A DNA stretch of 64,000 nucleotides from Diplolepis rosae (GCA_030998225.1 JAPYXD010000250.1:4588001-4652000); one strand, 5' to 3'; shown: positions 10,069 through 21,795, counted from the stretch's first letter. Notes: generated by a model from the letters alone, not told the origin. Made by a program: numbers and translations.

Positions 10069-10408
10069 CAGTAAAACCTCATTTATCGGGACGCCCTTGA
10101 AATGTAAACACCTCGTTTATCGGGATTTTGAGGGGCTCCTCACTACCACCTACAGTCTCATGGTGGGTTGCCATGACTCTTGTTGTATGTTGACATTAAG
10201 TAATGGTAACGAAGGTATATATAATACGAAGGTATGTAAAAAAATTGACATAATAAAACTCCTGAAAATGAAACATCTGCAAACTATGTCACTATGTACA
10301 AGGAGTGGTGGCTGGAGGAGAAACAAAATGTCCCGATAAATGAGGTTGCGAGATCCCGATAAGTGAAGATCCCGATAAATGAGTGTCCCGATAAATGAGG
10401 TTTTACTG
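10069..10408. mobile_element. Tigger/pogo-like MITE
   Basis: 340 bp bounded by TA (10067-10068, 10409-10410) with inverted ends CAGTAAAACCTCATTTATCG. Two further copies of CCCGATAAATGAG lie near the right end. No transposase. It is inserted into the right arm of the repeat around the Penelope relic. Confidence 0.9.
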
Positions 10409-10435
10409 TAATATAGATTCGGATTTAGTTTTTAA

Positions 10436-10507
10436 CACGTTGACTGCCGTGAGGGTGACCGATGACCGACATTCGAACCACGTAAAATGCGCGTGACAGT
10501 CAACGTG
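10436..10507. mobile_element. 72-bp micro-MITE in TTAA
   Basis: Flanked by TTAA (10432-10435, 10508-10511) with inverted ends CACGTTGACTGYC. It has a CG-rich core, is unusually short, and is possibly piggyBac-mobilised. Confidence 0.65.
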
Positions 10508-10511
10508 TTAA

Positions 10512-10941
10512 AAATACATTTATTCAAATTTTTATATTAAATAATCGTTTTTAAATTATAATTTAACAACTTGAAGAAGAAATCATTTGTTTTTCAAAAC
10601 AAACATTTGCAAAAATCCCTTGGAATTATTTTTTCGCTAGAAGGTTGGGAACACAGCAGACTTCGGAAAATATTAAAATAAATCGAATTTGAAAGTTTTA
10701 TGATTTGATGGATTTTACGGTGACACTCTTCAAATGAGAATCAGTATTATTTTGTGCTTTTATGTTGGCGGAATAGTAAGAGATTGGAATTGTATCCATT
10801 ACTTTCTCACATGATTTATTGTATTTCATTTTTTTAGATTTCGACATTGATTTAATCCGCGAAACAACAAATGATACACATTCCGTTTTGTTATAAGTAC
10901 TGCTTCTTCTTAAAAATATATAAGTTTAATTCATAAACTAT
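10512..10941. other. AT-rich, nothing recognised
   Basis: No open frame, repeat or signal that I can support. Confidence 0.4.
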
Positions 10942-11190
10942 GTCAGGGCTGCTGATATGCCAGTTTTGCACAATGTTTCCTAGAATTTTATCATTTTTTT
11001 CGAGAACTGCCTGACGAGAACGGGGCTTATCTTTGAAATCATAACCTTCAGAAAGAAAGCGAGCGAACCATTTGCGTGCTGCTGATTTTGATACAGCACC
11101 TTCATCATGAAGACTACAAATTTTTTTCAGAAGCCTGCGATGCGTTATCGTCTTTGTCGAAGTGTTATTGTAAAATATAGCGAATTTTTT
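10942..11190 (-). pseudogene. Mariner transposase N-terminal (HTH) fragment
   Basis: On the minus strand a frame reads AARKWFARFLSEGYDFKDKP followed by RSRQAVLEKNDKIL, matching the N-terminal helix-turn-helix block of mariner transposases that binds the inverted repeats. The catalytic part is absent. No ATG or inverted repeat could be placed, so this is a relic. Confidence 0.65.
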
Positions 11191-11529
11191 CTTTATTCTG
11201 GTCTATTCTTTAGTTTGAATGACTTTTGATATATTACACCGATATCAATCAAATTTTCTACGAAACAAAGCTTCAAGTGTCACCTTTCAAGCACGCGTCT
11301 AGTTTTGTTAATGCGACTAATGGTTACTGAGTTATATTTGCTTTTAACAGAATCTGTCAGAAATCGCCACGAACTTTTTCGACTAACCAATATTTCTGTG
11401 TCATCAAAGATATGCTCTGATTCGCTACAGGAAAACAAACTAACAAATAACCCCATTGCTGCTGCTCCGTACGCCCATTAAGATCCTTAGTCCTCATCAC
11501 TTGGGGTGATCAAAGATTCGAAATGCATC

Positions 11530-11580
11530 CAGGACACCTCAGACTGGAGCATGAGAGGGAGCATCGTGTCAGGAGTAAGT
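11530..11580 (-). repeat. Short R1-LINE 3' fragment
   Basis: About 50 bp similar to 43185-43235 in the C-terminal region of the R1 element (shared word GACTGGAGCATGAGAG, then CATCGTGTCAGGAGT). Confidence 0.6.
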
Positions 11581-11944
11581 TTATGAATAATATGTAATAC
11601 CGAAATCTTGTCATGAAGCTTAATTTCCTTATTTATTATCAAATTTATAAATTTTTATTTATGATACTACCGCAGTTGGTAAAGTTGCATGCTTTTAAAT
11701 ATATAATTTTAGAATTAAAAGATATCGAACAAAATTATGAAACCTTCATGCACATTTTACACATTTCCGTATTTTTTTACAACAATTCTGTTATTAATTG
11801 TATTTATCTAACACTTTTGTATTTCAAGTCAATATAACTTTTCATTCATTATTTTAAATTTCATTCGCAAACTTTACGCGCAAAATGAGTTGCGCTTAAA
11901 ATCCTCTTTAACAGAGTATTTAAAAAATCTTTGACTTTTAAAAA

Positions 11945-12117
11945 TAAAATTATCATATTTCTCCATTACCTTTCAACGTCAATTCTAACGTAAAATCAGG
12001 AAACTTACAAGATAAATATTCATATTGTCGCTTTAATTAGTTATATCGCTAGTTTACTGTAGGTTTACGCTAGGTTTACGTTGCAGCGTGAACTTTCCGT
12101 TCAGCCGGTTCGCTAGG
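11945..12117. mobile_element. Right end of a CCCTAGCG-type MITE
   Basis: Matches, with divergence, the right arm of the hairpin MITE at 36072-36639 and ends in CAGCCGGTTCGCTAGGGG. The left arm was not found. A 65-codon open frame over the junction (12088-12285) is considered spurious. Confidence 0.6.
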
Positions 12118-12533
12118 GGTAGTCTGGAATCCCGAGGTAGATCTGAAAAAATTGAGGATGCAAATAATGGTAACTTTCTCGGTTGCCTGGAATTACTTTC
12201 TCAACATGATTTTGTTTTAGAAGAAAACTTAAAAAATGTGAAGAATGGACTATCAAGGAGATATTTATTGAATATTTTGCGTTAAACGAAAGAAATGGGT
12301 TAGAAGTTGCAGACGCAGCCTTAACTTCCTAAGAGTAAACTTTACTGACTGCAGAGGACAATCATATGATAATGCAGGTAACGATAACGCATCATGCTGT
12401 TCCGATGCTATTCCCTACTTTGTATATGGCAATCATTTGTCTGTTATATTCAGTGGTAGTCCTGTTAAAATCCGAATATTCTGGAGTATTCAAAATAAGT
12501 TAATATTACCAAAAATATATATACACTACCGTC
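12118..12533. other. Non-coding spacer
   Basis: Nothing supported between the MITE end and the foldback element. Confidence 0.4.
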
Positions 12534-13771
12534 GGAAATTATGCGCACGGTGCTTGTGAGCGCTATTAAAAATCACTGCTGACTTTGAATCACGATACCT
12601 CGGTGAAAAAAAGAGATAGGGCATTTTTTTAAAACAGTTGTAAAGCTTATGAAATTCCACGTCTAGTGATGCTCAAAAAATATTTTTTTGACCTTCTGAA
12701 AATAATAAAGCACGTGAGGAGTTAAAAAAAAAAAATTCAAGATTTTTTCAAATTCTCTACCTCAACTTCAACTTTTAGCATGACTTAGGGAAAATTGTTC
12801 CAAAATCTGAAAATTATACGACATAGAGTCTTAAATCTTATCTTTAATTCAAGCCAAGAAAACTTGAAAAATATTCATGGGTACCCGAGATACGATTAAA
12901 AATGTTCAATCGTGTCTGAGTTGAATTTTAATCGACGATCACGGTTCTCGGCCAGTTTGTTGCTCGCCTCCTTCGTTGAGGCAGGACCGAAATGGCCACG
13001 CACAAAGGTGGCGCTTAAGTGGAGCTCTCTTATATGTGATTTTTATTTCTAATTATTGTAAATCTTAAACAATATTTATTGTTATTTGTGATTATTAAAA
13101 ATTATTTAAATCCAATATGATCCGAATATTAACGAATAGAACAATGATATGTAAACATTTTTCATTTCTTAAAATTCTAATAAACTAGAGCATTAATAAA
13201 AATTTTAATAGTCATTGTAAATATCAACTAAGAATGAAAGGAAAGGAAATAAAGGAAACACGTTCTTGGATCAAAGAACATATAAGACAGCTCCACTTAA
13301 GTGCCACCTTTGTGCGTGGCCTATTCGGTCCTGCCTCAACGAAGGAGGCGAGCAACAAACCGGCCGAGAACCGCGATCGTCGATTAAAATTCAACTCAGA
13401 TACGATTGAACATTTTTAATCGTATCTCGGATACCCATAAATATTTTTCAAGTTTAATTAGCTTAAATTAAAGATAAGATTTTAGACTCTATGCCGTATA
13501 ATTTTCAGATTGTGGAAAAATTTTCACTAGGTCATGCTAAAAGTTGAAGTTGAGGTAGAGAATTTGAGAAAATCTTGAATTTTTTTTTTAACTCCTTACG
13601 TGCTGTATTATTTTCAGAAGGTGAAACAAATATTTGTTGAGCATCACTAGACGTGGAATTTCATAAGCTTTACAACTGTTTTTTTAAAAATGCCCTATCT
13701 GTTTTTTTCACCGAGATATCGTAATTCAAAATCAGCAGTGATTTTTAGTAGCACAATTTCCGACGGTAGTG
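12534..13771. mobile_element. Large foldback (Tc1/mariner-type) element
   Basis: 1238 bp in TA (12532-12533, 13772-13773) with ends CACTACCGTCGGAAATT. The arms are inverted repeats of roughly 480 bp each, for example AAGATTTTTTCAAATTCTC at left against GAGAATTTGAGAAAATCTTG at right. They meet a short AT-rich loop at about 13040-13280. Non-coding. A truncated arm recurs at 19525-19885. Confidence 0.85.
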
Positions 13772-14067
13772 TAGTTTACATTTAGTTTATGTAATATAAG
13801 AAGATTTTAAGCTTTGAGGCAAAAATAATCAAAATTTGTAGTTTATAAAATATCAATCGGAAACAATAATTATGTTCTGGATATAATTATTGTAAAATTT
13901 AAATAGATAATGAATACATTTTTTATTGTCTTAACTATAAGAAATTATTATTTATTCGAAATATCATTATAAACTTACATGATTTTAATAAAAAATAATA
14001 ATGTAAAGACATTGAACAGTTTATTTTTATATGTCATTCAAAAAAATTATTTAATATTATAAAACAC

Positions 14068-14163
14068 AAAACAATAACAATACTTCGAATAAAACATAAA
14101 GATTCGTTTTTTCACAATAAATGTCCAATTTTTGATGAAAAACGGCGGAAACTTATTTGTACA
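14068..14163 (+). mobile_element. Mariner 3' end fragment
   Basis: Contains the last codons AATACTTCGAATAA (QYFE-stop), a TTCACAATAAATG tail and the inverted-repeat-like end GGCGGAAACTTATTTGTACA. The rest of the element is missing. It abuts the TDGAxQ-family relic. Confidence 0.6.
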
Positions 14164-14184
14164 CCTGATGGTAGATTATTATAA

Positions 14185-14765
14185 AACTCATTTTAGCCCA
14201 AAGAAAATCTACTATTCCACTGATGGTGCAGGGCAACATTTCGGGAATAAGAGTAGCTTTGCTAATCACCAAGGCCATGGAGAAGATGTCAGTATCCCAG
14301 CAGAATGGCACTTCTATGTTATATCCCATGGTAGAGGTGCTTGTGATGGCATAGGAGCGAATATATAGAGACAAGCAGCACGTTAAAGTTTACTATGTTC
14401 TCCGGAACATCACATTTTCACTCCACAAGCTTTGTTTTAGTGAGTAAAGAGTAACTTTAATGAAGTCGAAATTTTTTTTAGAAGCAAAGAATATCACACT
14501 CGTACATTAGCTAACGAGTTACTAAAATCTTGATTTGATAAAGATGTCACAATACCAGGTACATTAAAAAACCACGCTTCCATTCCTTCTCAAGATGGGA
14601 AATTTCAGCTCAAGAAGTTATCATCCTCTGTGAAGCACGACATCTTCTGGACTGGCAAGAAACGGAAACCGCAAAAGAGGCCCGCAATGAAAGCAAGTGT
14701 TGAACTATTGAAAAAACATCGAACAGAAAGACAAAGATTCACGCAAAGACAACAAATAACTACAA
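14185..14765 (+). pseudogene. TDGAxQ/HGKG-family protein, broken copy 1
   Basis: The first half (14185-14368) reads YYSTDGAGQHFGNK, IPAEWHFYVISHGRGACDGI, then stops. After frameshifts the second half is recognisable at about 14545-14690 (TIPGTLK, KLSSSVKHDIF, KRKPQKRP) and aligns with the end of the 170-codon copy at 18884-19396. The family recurs in animal genomes in mobile-element contexts; I cannot name it. The aspartates in TDGAxQ and CDGxG could be active-site residues of an RNase H-like nuclease, which is inference. Similarity between the two copies is clear but not recent. Confidence 0.6.
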
Positions 14766-15593
14766 CTTAAAGTAGTTTCCTAGAAATTTAACTCAATAGT
14801 TTTAACTCATAGTAAAATCTTACTCAGAGGCAGTTGGTTTGAGGGAATATTTTTTATACTCTGAGGCTATACCGATGACGGCTTTCTGGTTTATAATCCT
14901 AGAAATTTTCGATAAAAGCAACTCAATCTTGCAGTCTAGGACGAAATCTCTTGAAATTGTATCCGTCCGTGAAAAAACTCGGCAGCTATTCTTTCCAGAT
15001 CCAAACTCATCGCTTCTTTAGGTATAATATGATTTTCAAGTTGAAGAGGGAGCGAAAAACTATATCATAATTTGCGGAAGAAGTAGCACGCCCAGAAGGA
15101 AAATTCAAGAAAGCCTTCTTTTTCGTGATAATGGATCAAATTCTATCTGAGGTAATTGATAGGTACAAGAATATGCATAAAATCTCCGTTATATTTTCGC
15201 CAATTCTGAATTCCCAGCAAGAATAACGAGATGATTCAAATCCGATGAAAGCTGCTGCAAGAAAAGTATTCACATTAGGTAAATTCAGCCTTCTCAAGTA
15301 AAATAAAGTATCTGAAGTGTTTAATACATAGCTCTATCCAGGAAACTGAAAATTACAGAACTCATTATATTCTGAGTAAGGCTCTTAAGAAAAAAAAATG
15401 TATTGGTAAGTACTGGTACTAATAATTTTGTGATATGTTTGTATTCATGTCTTTTGTCTTTATACTGACCCAAATTTAAATTGTTATAGTATTTTTGTAA
15501 TGGCATTGGGTCTGCTCATTTCCATTAGGGAAATATTTCCATTATCCATTAGATATATGATTAATAGAACATATTAAAGAGATAAAAAGGCAA
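14766..15593. other. AT-rich, no supported gene
   Basis: Only short chance frames (for example 14839-15021). No element ends recognised. Confidence 0.4.
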
Positions 15594-15626
15594 ACATTTC
15601 GGCCACAAATGGGGGCCCTCTTCAGG
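15594..15626 (-). ncRNA. Hammerhead-like / Penelope-associated motif
   Basis: On the minus strand CCTGAAGAGGGCCC begins the motif and GTGGCCGAAATG ends it. It has a GGCC-type stem and an intact GAAA, but CTGAAGA replaces the hammerhead CTGATGA. Such CTGAAGA..CCGAAA blocks accompany Penelope-like elements. Activity is doubtful. Confidence 0.35.
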
Positions 15627-16547
15627 GTCAACTAATTTAATGGACTTAAATAATAAGGTGTAAACGTGCAAAATTATACATTTTTTATAGTAATACTAGA
15701 TTTTTTATTTTATTTTTGTTTGTTTTCTTGAAATTAATATTTAATAAGAACATGCAAGGAACTTATGCAGGGGTGTAAGCTCCAAGGCATCCAGAAACCA
15801 GACCGCTCCAAAAATAGCCCACAAACCGGGAAAAGAACTCTTATTTGGCAGATTCACGGGTAATGTTACTGCAGAACCGCTTCTGCCCAAAGGCACACAC
15901 AAGAACCAAGTATTGCAATGATTTTTTTTTAATAACAAATCATCACCAACTTTGTAAGAACAAAAACACTATTCATGGGAGAGGTATACAAACACCTTTG
16001 AGAAGCATGCATAGTACAAACGACAATATAATACGTTTGTAGATCGAAAATGTTAATGAGATTTGTATACATGTTAAAAGTAAATTTTATGTGTATAAAT
16101 TTAATGTATGCAAGAATACTTTGAGAGAAGAATAATTTTATAGCCAAAGCCGGGCGCGAAATTTCAAATTTCTCGGAGATTATATTAAGAGAAAGATTCT
16201 CGCGTATGCATTGAGAGCTTAGCGGCTTGTTTTTGCGTTATAATATTCATTGCGAATTAATTTAGAACCCGGGTGGGTTCCCATCATAAGCTCTGGCACT
16301 TTATCCGAACCTACCTGGGTTCTACCAAGAAATTATAACATAATTGTGGAATACTATCCGGGTGTAAGCGAGTTCTACATGGGAAATTGGTACTCAAATT
16401 ATATTATTTTAATTGGAAAACGGGACCTAACAGGGTATACCTGACTACCGTCCGGGATTAGTATATAAAAATTATTCTTCCAAAGTGCACTTTGGGTACT
16501 TAAACGCGTCTAGCGTGGTTGTATCAGGTGTCTGAGGAATCATAGGC
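15627..16547. other. Non-coding stretch with short GC-rich palindromes
   Basis: No gene supported. At 16260-16440 a series of CCCGGGTGGG / ACCTGGGT / ATCCGGGTG-like words appears in otherwise AT-rich DNA. A 65-codon minus-strand frame at 15741-15938 has no known match. Confidence 0.4.
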
Positions 16548-17130
16548 GTGGGGGTATATAGGGGTCTAAACGGCCCCTATCGGGGACATAGATTGACAAA
16601 TTTGGTCGAAGTGCATAAAGAAGAATTTAATTCAGTTCTTATACGTTCAGTTGTTATGCGTCATGGACGATCTAGAAAAAGTAAAGTTATCAAACCTTGG
16701 TTTTCAAATACCTTTATACCTCCGTTACGTTAACGATATTTTAATTTTGGTTCCGGACACAGAGATTGACAATATTCTACAGTTTTTTAACACAAACCAA
16801 TTCAACATTAAATTTATTCTAGAAAAAGGGAGAGAACAGACTATAAACTTCTTAGATATTCCTATCACCAGAAAATAGGACTAAAAACTGTCTTTTAACT
16901 GGTATAGAAAACCGACTTGGCCTTTAAAATATTGAATTTGAATTTAATTGAAAGCTTGAATTTTTTTCTCACCACCCTTTGAGATACAAAAAAAATTGTC
17001 GTCAATAAGTTAGTAGACAGATCAATTCTGCTGCCAGACAAGGAATCCCACACAGACAACCTTAACTTAATCCAAAACGTTCTCCAAGATAATTGTTATC
17101 CTCTAACTTTTTTACTACAGATTGTTCATT
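16548..17130 (+). pseudogene. Penelope-like reverse transcriptase fragment
   Basis: The core motif is LRYVNDILILVPDTEIDNIL, where the catalytic YVDD is YVND, followed by INFLDIPITRK (16651-16878). After a stop the post-RT block continues in pieces (WYRKPTW-like at about 16895, then KLVDRSILLPDKESHTDNL and NVLQDNCYPLTF to about 17120). Penelope-like elements encode RT plus GIY-YIG endonuclease; the endonuclease is not visible. The D-to-N change and stops show that it is dead. Confidence 0.75.
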
Positions 17131-17738
17131 TGAGAATTCAGACGTTAGAACGTAAATCGTGACTAGGTGCATATGTTTACACAAAGAACGATACTTATGT
17201 GCTAACTTACTCAATTAACCATAATTTCTACAAAGGTTATCGAAATTAATTTTTTTATGGAGGTCTTAGAAACGTCTTTTCATCAGCTTCACGCTGAAGG
17301 CAATGGTTTTAAATTAAAAAAATTATTTGAACTTCATCTTTTAATTTTAAACATATTTTTTAGTTTTTCTCCAAGTGCGGCCGTTAATTTTCTTTCCAAA
17401 ATTATGTTTAAAAAAAAGCTTGACTTTCTCCCTTTAAAATGAGACATGGTCGAAAGTGGGGCGAAAGAAATTGATGAAAATATATAACACTTCTTGCGCG
17501 CGGCTTTTGCCTCGCGAGCGCCCATGCTTCAAATTCAGAATGTACGGTTTCTAGTCGACTACAAATAATCAACTACAAACTGCATTTTTTAACCAAATAA
17601 TTTTATCGTTATAAATTATTTCACGAATAATAATTTTTATTATTCATTGGACAAGTAAAATCCACTTTTATGTCCATACTTCATTTTTAAGACTTTAGAA
17701 AGAATTTGAAAAACCTAGCGAAAAAATTAGTACACATA
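17131..17738. other. AT-rich, no supported gene
   Basis: Small frames on both strands around 17257-17525 are complementary shadows without family matches. Confidence 0.4.
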
Positions 17739-18880
17739 ACACGTGGATCAGTAAGTCCCGGGACTGACACATAGATGGCGTTGCCAACAAAAGTTCTGTA
17801 TGATTTTTCATGCGTACCAACCTTCAAAAGATACCTGTCAAAATTTCATGACATTCTTATGTTTGGTCCACGAGTTACGGTGATTTAAGTGACGCTAGTC
17901 TTGATATTCTCAAAACAATGGATTCAAAACAATTTCGTGTGTTGATTTACCATTGCTTTTTGATAAAAAAAACACAGTGCAAGCTCAGCAATGGCTTGAA
18001 AAGTGCTACGGGGACTCTGCTCCATCAAAAGCAACCATTTGTCGGTGGTATGCTGAGTTTAAACGTGGTCGTACAGACACTGAAGATGCTGAACGCTCTG
18101 GCCGGCCAAATGAGGTAGTTACACCGGAAACCATCAAAAAAGTCCACCAAATCGTTTTCGAAAATCGTAAATTAAAAGTGCGTGAGATAGCTGACATCTT
18201 AAATATATACGGCAGTGTATACGCTATTTTGCATGAACATTTCTCTATGAGGAAGCTGTTGTCAAAGTGGGTGCCGCGTTTGCTCACGCTGGATCATAAA
18301 CGACAACGTGTCGTTGATTCCGAGCGCTGTTTGGAGTTGTTTCGCTTAAATAAACCAAATTTTTTGCGTCGGTGTGTGACAATGGACGAAACCTGGATCC
18401 ATCACTACACTCCAGAGTCAAAGCGGTCGTCAGCCGAGTGGACTGCAGTCGGTGAGAAGCGTTCAAAGCGGCCAAAAACGCAAATGTGTGCCGGTAAGGT
18501 TATGACCTTAGTATTTTGGGATGCTCATGGAGTTTTGTTGATTGACTACCTTGAAAAAGGTAAAACGATCAATAGTGAACGTTACATTGGCCGATTGATG
18601 CGTTTGAAGAACGAAATCGGTGAGAGGCGGCTCCAAATGAAGAAGAAAAAAGTGCTCTTTCATGGAAAGAGATTCTACTCCAACGAAGAAGTCATCACCG
18701 AAACGAACGCTTATTTCAAGGCCAAAAATAAATCGTTCTACAAGAAAGGTATTGAAATGTTAGAGAAGCGCTGGACTGATTGTGTTGCTTTTGAAGGAGA
18801 CTATGTTGATAAATAAAGTCGAGTTTTGCCAAAAAAATGTGTTTTTCCTAGTTAGTCCCGGGACTTATTGATCCACGTGT
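17739..18880 (+). mobile_element. Mariner, 1142 bp, catalytic centre deleted
   Basis: Terminal inverted repeats ACACGTGGATCARTAAGTCCC in TA (17737-17738, 18881-18882). Transposase starts at 17918 (MDSKQFRVL) and after one frameshift in an A8 run continues at 17953-18816. The helix-turn-helix region, WVPRLL linker and first catalytic aspartate (MDETWIHHYTPE, codon at about 18385) are intact. At about 18660 the frame jumps from KKKKVLFH directly to KRFYSNEEVI, removing the HQDNAPCH and SPDLAPSDY blocks that carry the other two catalytic aspartates. The C-terminus (ALKxxYVDK-like) is normal. It cannot transpose itself. Confidence 0.92.
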
Positions 18881-18883
18881 TAT

Positions 18884-19396
18884 TTGAAAGAGAATGTTCA
18901 ACCCAGAAAAATGATTTATTTTACAGATGGAGCCGCCCAGCACTTTAAGAATAAATATAACTTCATCAATTTTCTCCACCATGAAATGGATTTTGGTATT
19001 GCAGCCGAGTGGCATTTCCATGCAATGGCGCACGGAAAAGGCCCTTGTGATGGTATTGGGGGAAATTTAAGTAGACTCACAGCGCGTGCTAGCCTACAAG
19101 CGTCATCTAAAGATACGATTTTGACTGCTGATGCATTGTATCAATGGGCAAAGAAAAATTTAGTGGAAAATATAGTATCCTTTAGTCCCAAAGAAAATCT
19201 CGCCATCACAGCTCGAGAACTTAAGAGTAGATTTGCATCAGCAAACACAGTGCCTGGTACACAAAAATATCACTCTTTCATTCTCTCTGCTGAATTATCT
19301 CTCATGTTGAGAAAATATTCGTCATCATTAGAATGTGATGTTTTCCCGAAAAAAACTGTGAGGCAAAGAAGAAAGAGAAGTTTACATACACTGTAA
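18884..19396 (+). CDS. TDGAxQ/HGKG-family protein, copy 2 (5' truncated)
   Basis: A 170-codon open frame, uninterrupted. Order of blocks: IYFTDGAAQHFKNKYNF (about residues 12-28), AAEWHFHAMAHGKGPCDGIG (about 45-64), RLTARASLQ, ALYQWAKKN, NTVPGTQKYHSF, and a basic tail KKTVRQRRKRS. It starts only a few bases right of the mariner end at 18880, so its N-terminal part may have been cut off by that insertion; I could not find it left of 17739. The frame is open, unlike the copy at 14185. The function is unknown; a transposon-encoded nuclease is the most likely class. Confidence 0.6.
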   Translation: MKENVQPRKMIYFTDGAAQHFKNKYNFINFLHHEMDFGIAAEWHFHAMAHGKGPCDGIGGNLSRLTARASLQASSKDTILTADALYQWAKKNLVENIVSFSPKENLAITARELKSRFASANTVPGTQKYHSFILSAELSLMLRKYSSSLECDVFPKKTVRQRRKRSLHTL

Positions 19397-19524
19397 TAAG
19401 CAAATTATTTGACTCAATTTTCGATGTGAGAGGCGAGGGGACTCACACTAAAAAATCACCCCGAATTACAAATTAATTTTTGTTTTCAATTTCGCACCAG
19501 CGAAAAATAACAGTTTTACGAACA

Positions 19525-19885
19525 AATGATTTAAATAATTTTTAATAATCACAAATAACAATAAATATTTTTAAATTTAGGATAATTAGAAATAAAAATT
19601 ACTAAGGAGCAGAATCAAAAATACATATAAGAGGGCTCCACTTAAGCGCCACCTTTGTGCGTGGCCTATTCGGTCCTGCCTCAACGAAGGAGGCGAGCAA
19701 CAAACCGGCCGAGAACTGCGATCGTCGATTAAAATTCAACTCAGATACGATTGAACATTTTTAATCGTATCTCGGATACCCATGAATATTTTTCAAGTTT
19801 TCTTGGCTTAAATTAAAGATAAGATTTTAGACTTTATGTCGTATAATTTTCAGATTTTTAAAAAAATTTTCCTAGGTCATGCAAA
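19525..19885. mobile_element. Truncated arm of the foldback element
   Basis: About 360 bp nearly identical to the reverse complement of 12790-13095 and, over most of its length, to the right arm 13285-13540. Ends lie inside the arm, so no terminal CACTACCG is present. Confidence 0.8.
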
Positions 19886-21339
19886 AGAGAGAAATGTCGT
19901 TTATTACTCCTATAGTTGCAAGCCAACGGCACAAAGTGTTGCAGGGTAGTTTGGTTTCGTTTGAGTCTCCGTGAGGTAGCAAAACCACTGTAAATTCGCA
20001 GGAGGTATCGTGTAGGGGATGCAAGTCCACCAACTGGTGTGATCAGTTATCCGCTTACGTATCTTGCTAAGTACACGAGATTGATCAATCAATTTCAGAA
20101 TTGAATCACTATTAACCGACACGACTAAATACGACGATACACGTAATCCAAAGGAACTAGATAGTTTTACTGTTTTCGAACTTGCACCATTTAAGGACCA
20201 AGGATTTTATTTACCAAGTACCAAACGTAGAATTGTGCTCAAAGAAACCGATGACACTTACGTTTATCGAAGGATCTGCTCACGACGTTGACCTGCTGCT
20301 CCGAAATGAATCGAGTTGACGGTACAAATGATCGGAATTTAATGGCAAAACCTCTAACGGTGAATCTGGGGTACATATATATATATTTGGATTCTCGAAT
20401 AGTGACTGAAGTGGGAGTGGATTGCGCAAAATTTTAATAAAGTCACGCGCCGTGCAAATTTGTATAAAGTCACGTTTGTTTAATGATCTATGTTTCTCTC
20501 CCAATACTGTCTATTAATATTAGTCAACTTTGATTTGAAACTTGGATTTTATATCCATTCTCTTATCTATCTCTCTTGCCTATTTCTATTCCTAATCAGC
20601 AAGTAGATTCGCGTATGACTAAGAATATTCGCATCTACTTAGTTGTAGCTTATATTTTATATATGGCAGCCTATGATTGATGATTGGTTTTAAATAATTG
20701 ATTTTCTATAATCAATCGATCTTTTTATTTATGGTAGCACGTGAACCCTTATTTATGGATTGCTTATAATTCAATACTAAATTATTATTGATTGTTAGTA
20801 ATATCTATAATAATTAATGTTTGATTACTGACAAGGACGTTATGATAATTATTAACCAAAGCAAATTATTAACAAGTCAATGTTAATGAGGCCACTTCAG
20901 TAACCTGTTACCGTCTCACTAGGTTACTAACGCTGCATTACTATATTGTCGATGCGCGGTGTGACTCACTGACTCATTACCGTGTGGGTAATTAACATAT
21001 AGATCGAGCGATGTTCTTCTTTATCACTTGTTACTAAGTGTCACACCGATCTATCGATGTGGGGTAGTATATTACTTTCTACCTCTGTAGAACAGTTACC
21101 TGTTCTAGATAGTAATTACCATAAGACTAATAAAAGAATTATTTAATGGATTTTTACTTTGGAGTATAACGTATTATTCTTGCGCAAGAGCAATAACAGA
21201 ACTTTTTAAAGTTACCTGGATGTAACAATCATACCTCCTTAGAACAATCATCGTCCCTGATGAAAATTATAAGGGTTTTCGAGCCGATAAGTAGACACCG
21301 TGTTCGATCAGTGATTGCGTCTTGCCTGGATGTCTTGTT
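19886..21339. other. AT-rich spacer, no certain gene
   Basis: Minus-strand frames at 19910-20122 and 20280-20504 are unrecognised. At 20930-21110 there are several short runs of GGTTACT/AGTAACC words. Nothing else supported. Confidence 0.4.
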
Positions 21340-21795
21340 GTGCGCGTGATTCGTGGAGGCTCCAGGTATCCCAGGTAAGTGTACTAGATCTTATTTCTTG
21401 TTGTCATAAGGGTATTATGTTTATTTTTACTGCTAGTAATGTTGCACTGCGGCTGCTTAAGGATGGCCTCATAGGATGAGATAATTTTTGTCCCAATTAG
21501 GCACAGCGTTTTTCTGCTTTGTCTTTTGCTCTGGCGTCTTTTTCATTGTTTTATTCCACGTGTGATTTATCCTGTCGTCTCAGGGGGGAATTATAGCTGA
21601 TGCCAGGGCTTTATCGTGATGTCATGCATTGGATGCAGGGCCATCTTCTCGTTTCTGCTGGCAGTTTTCTGGTAATCATGGACAGCGATACATCTAGCTC
21701 CAGCTCCGCCACCATGTCCTACGAGGATGACTACATTGACCAGGGCCACCTCCTTTTTCTAAAAAGGGGATCCTCTTCTATGCCCGAGACTGGTG
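21340..21795 (+). promoter_or_regulatory. 5' exons and introns of an unknown spliced gene
   Basis: A CAG/GTAAGT donor at 21375 ends a possible leader exon. A pyrimidine-rich tract and CTCAG acceptor at about 21582 opens exon 2, which ends at a second GTAAGT donor (21796). GC content rises here relative to the AT-rich flank. The exon boundaries are inferred from consensus only. Confidence 0.45.
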
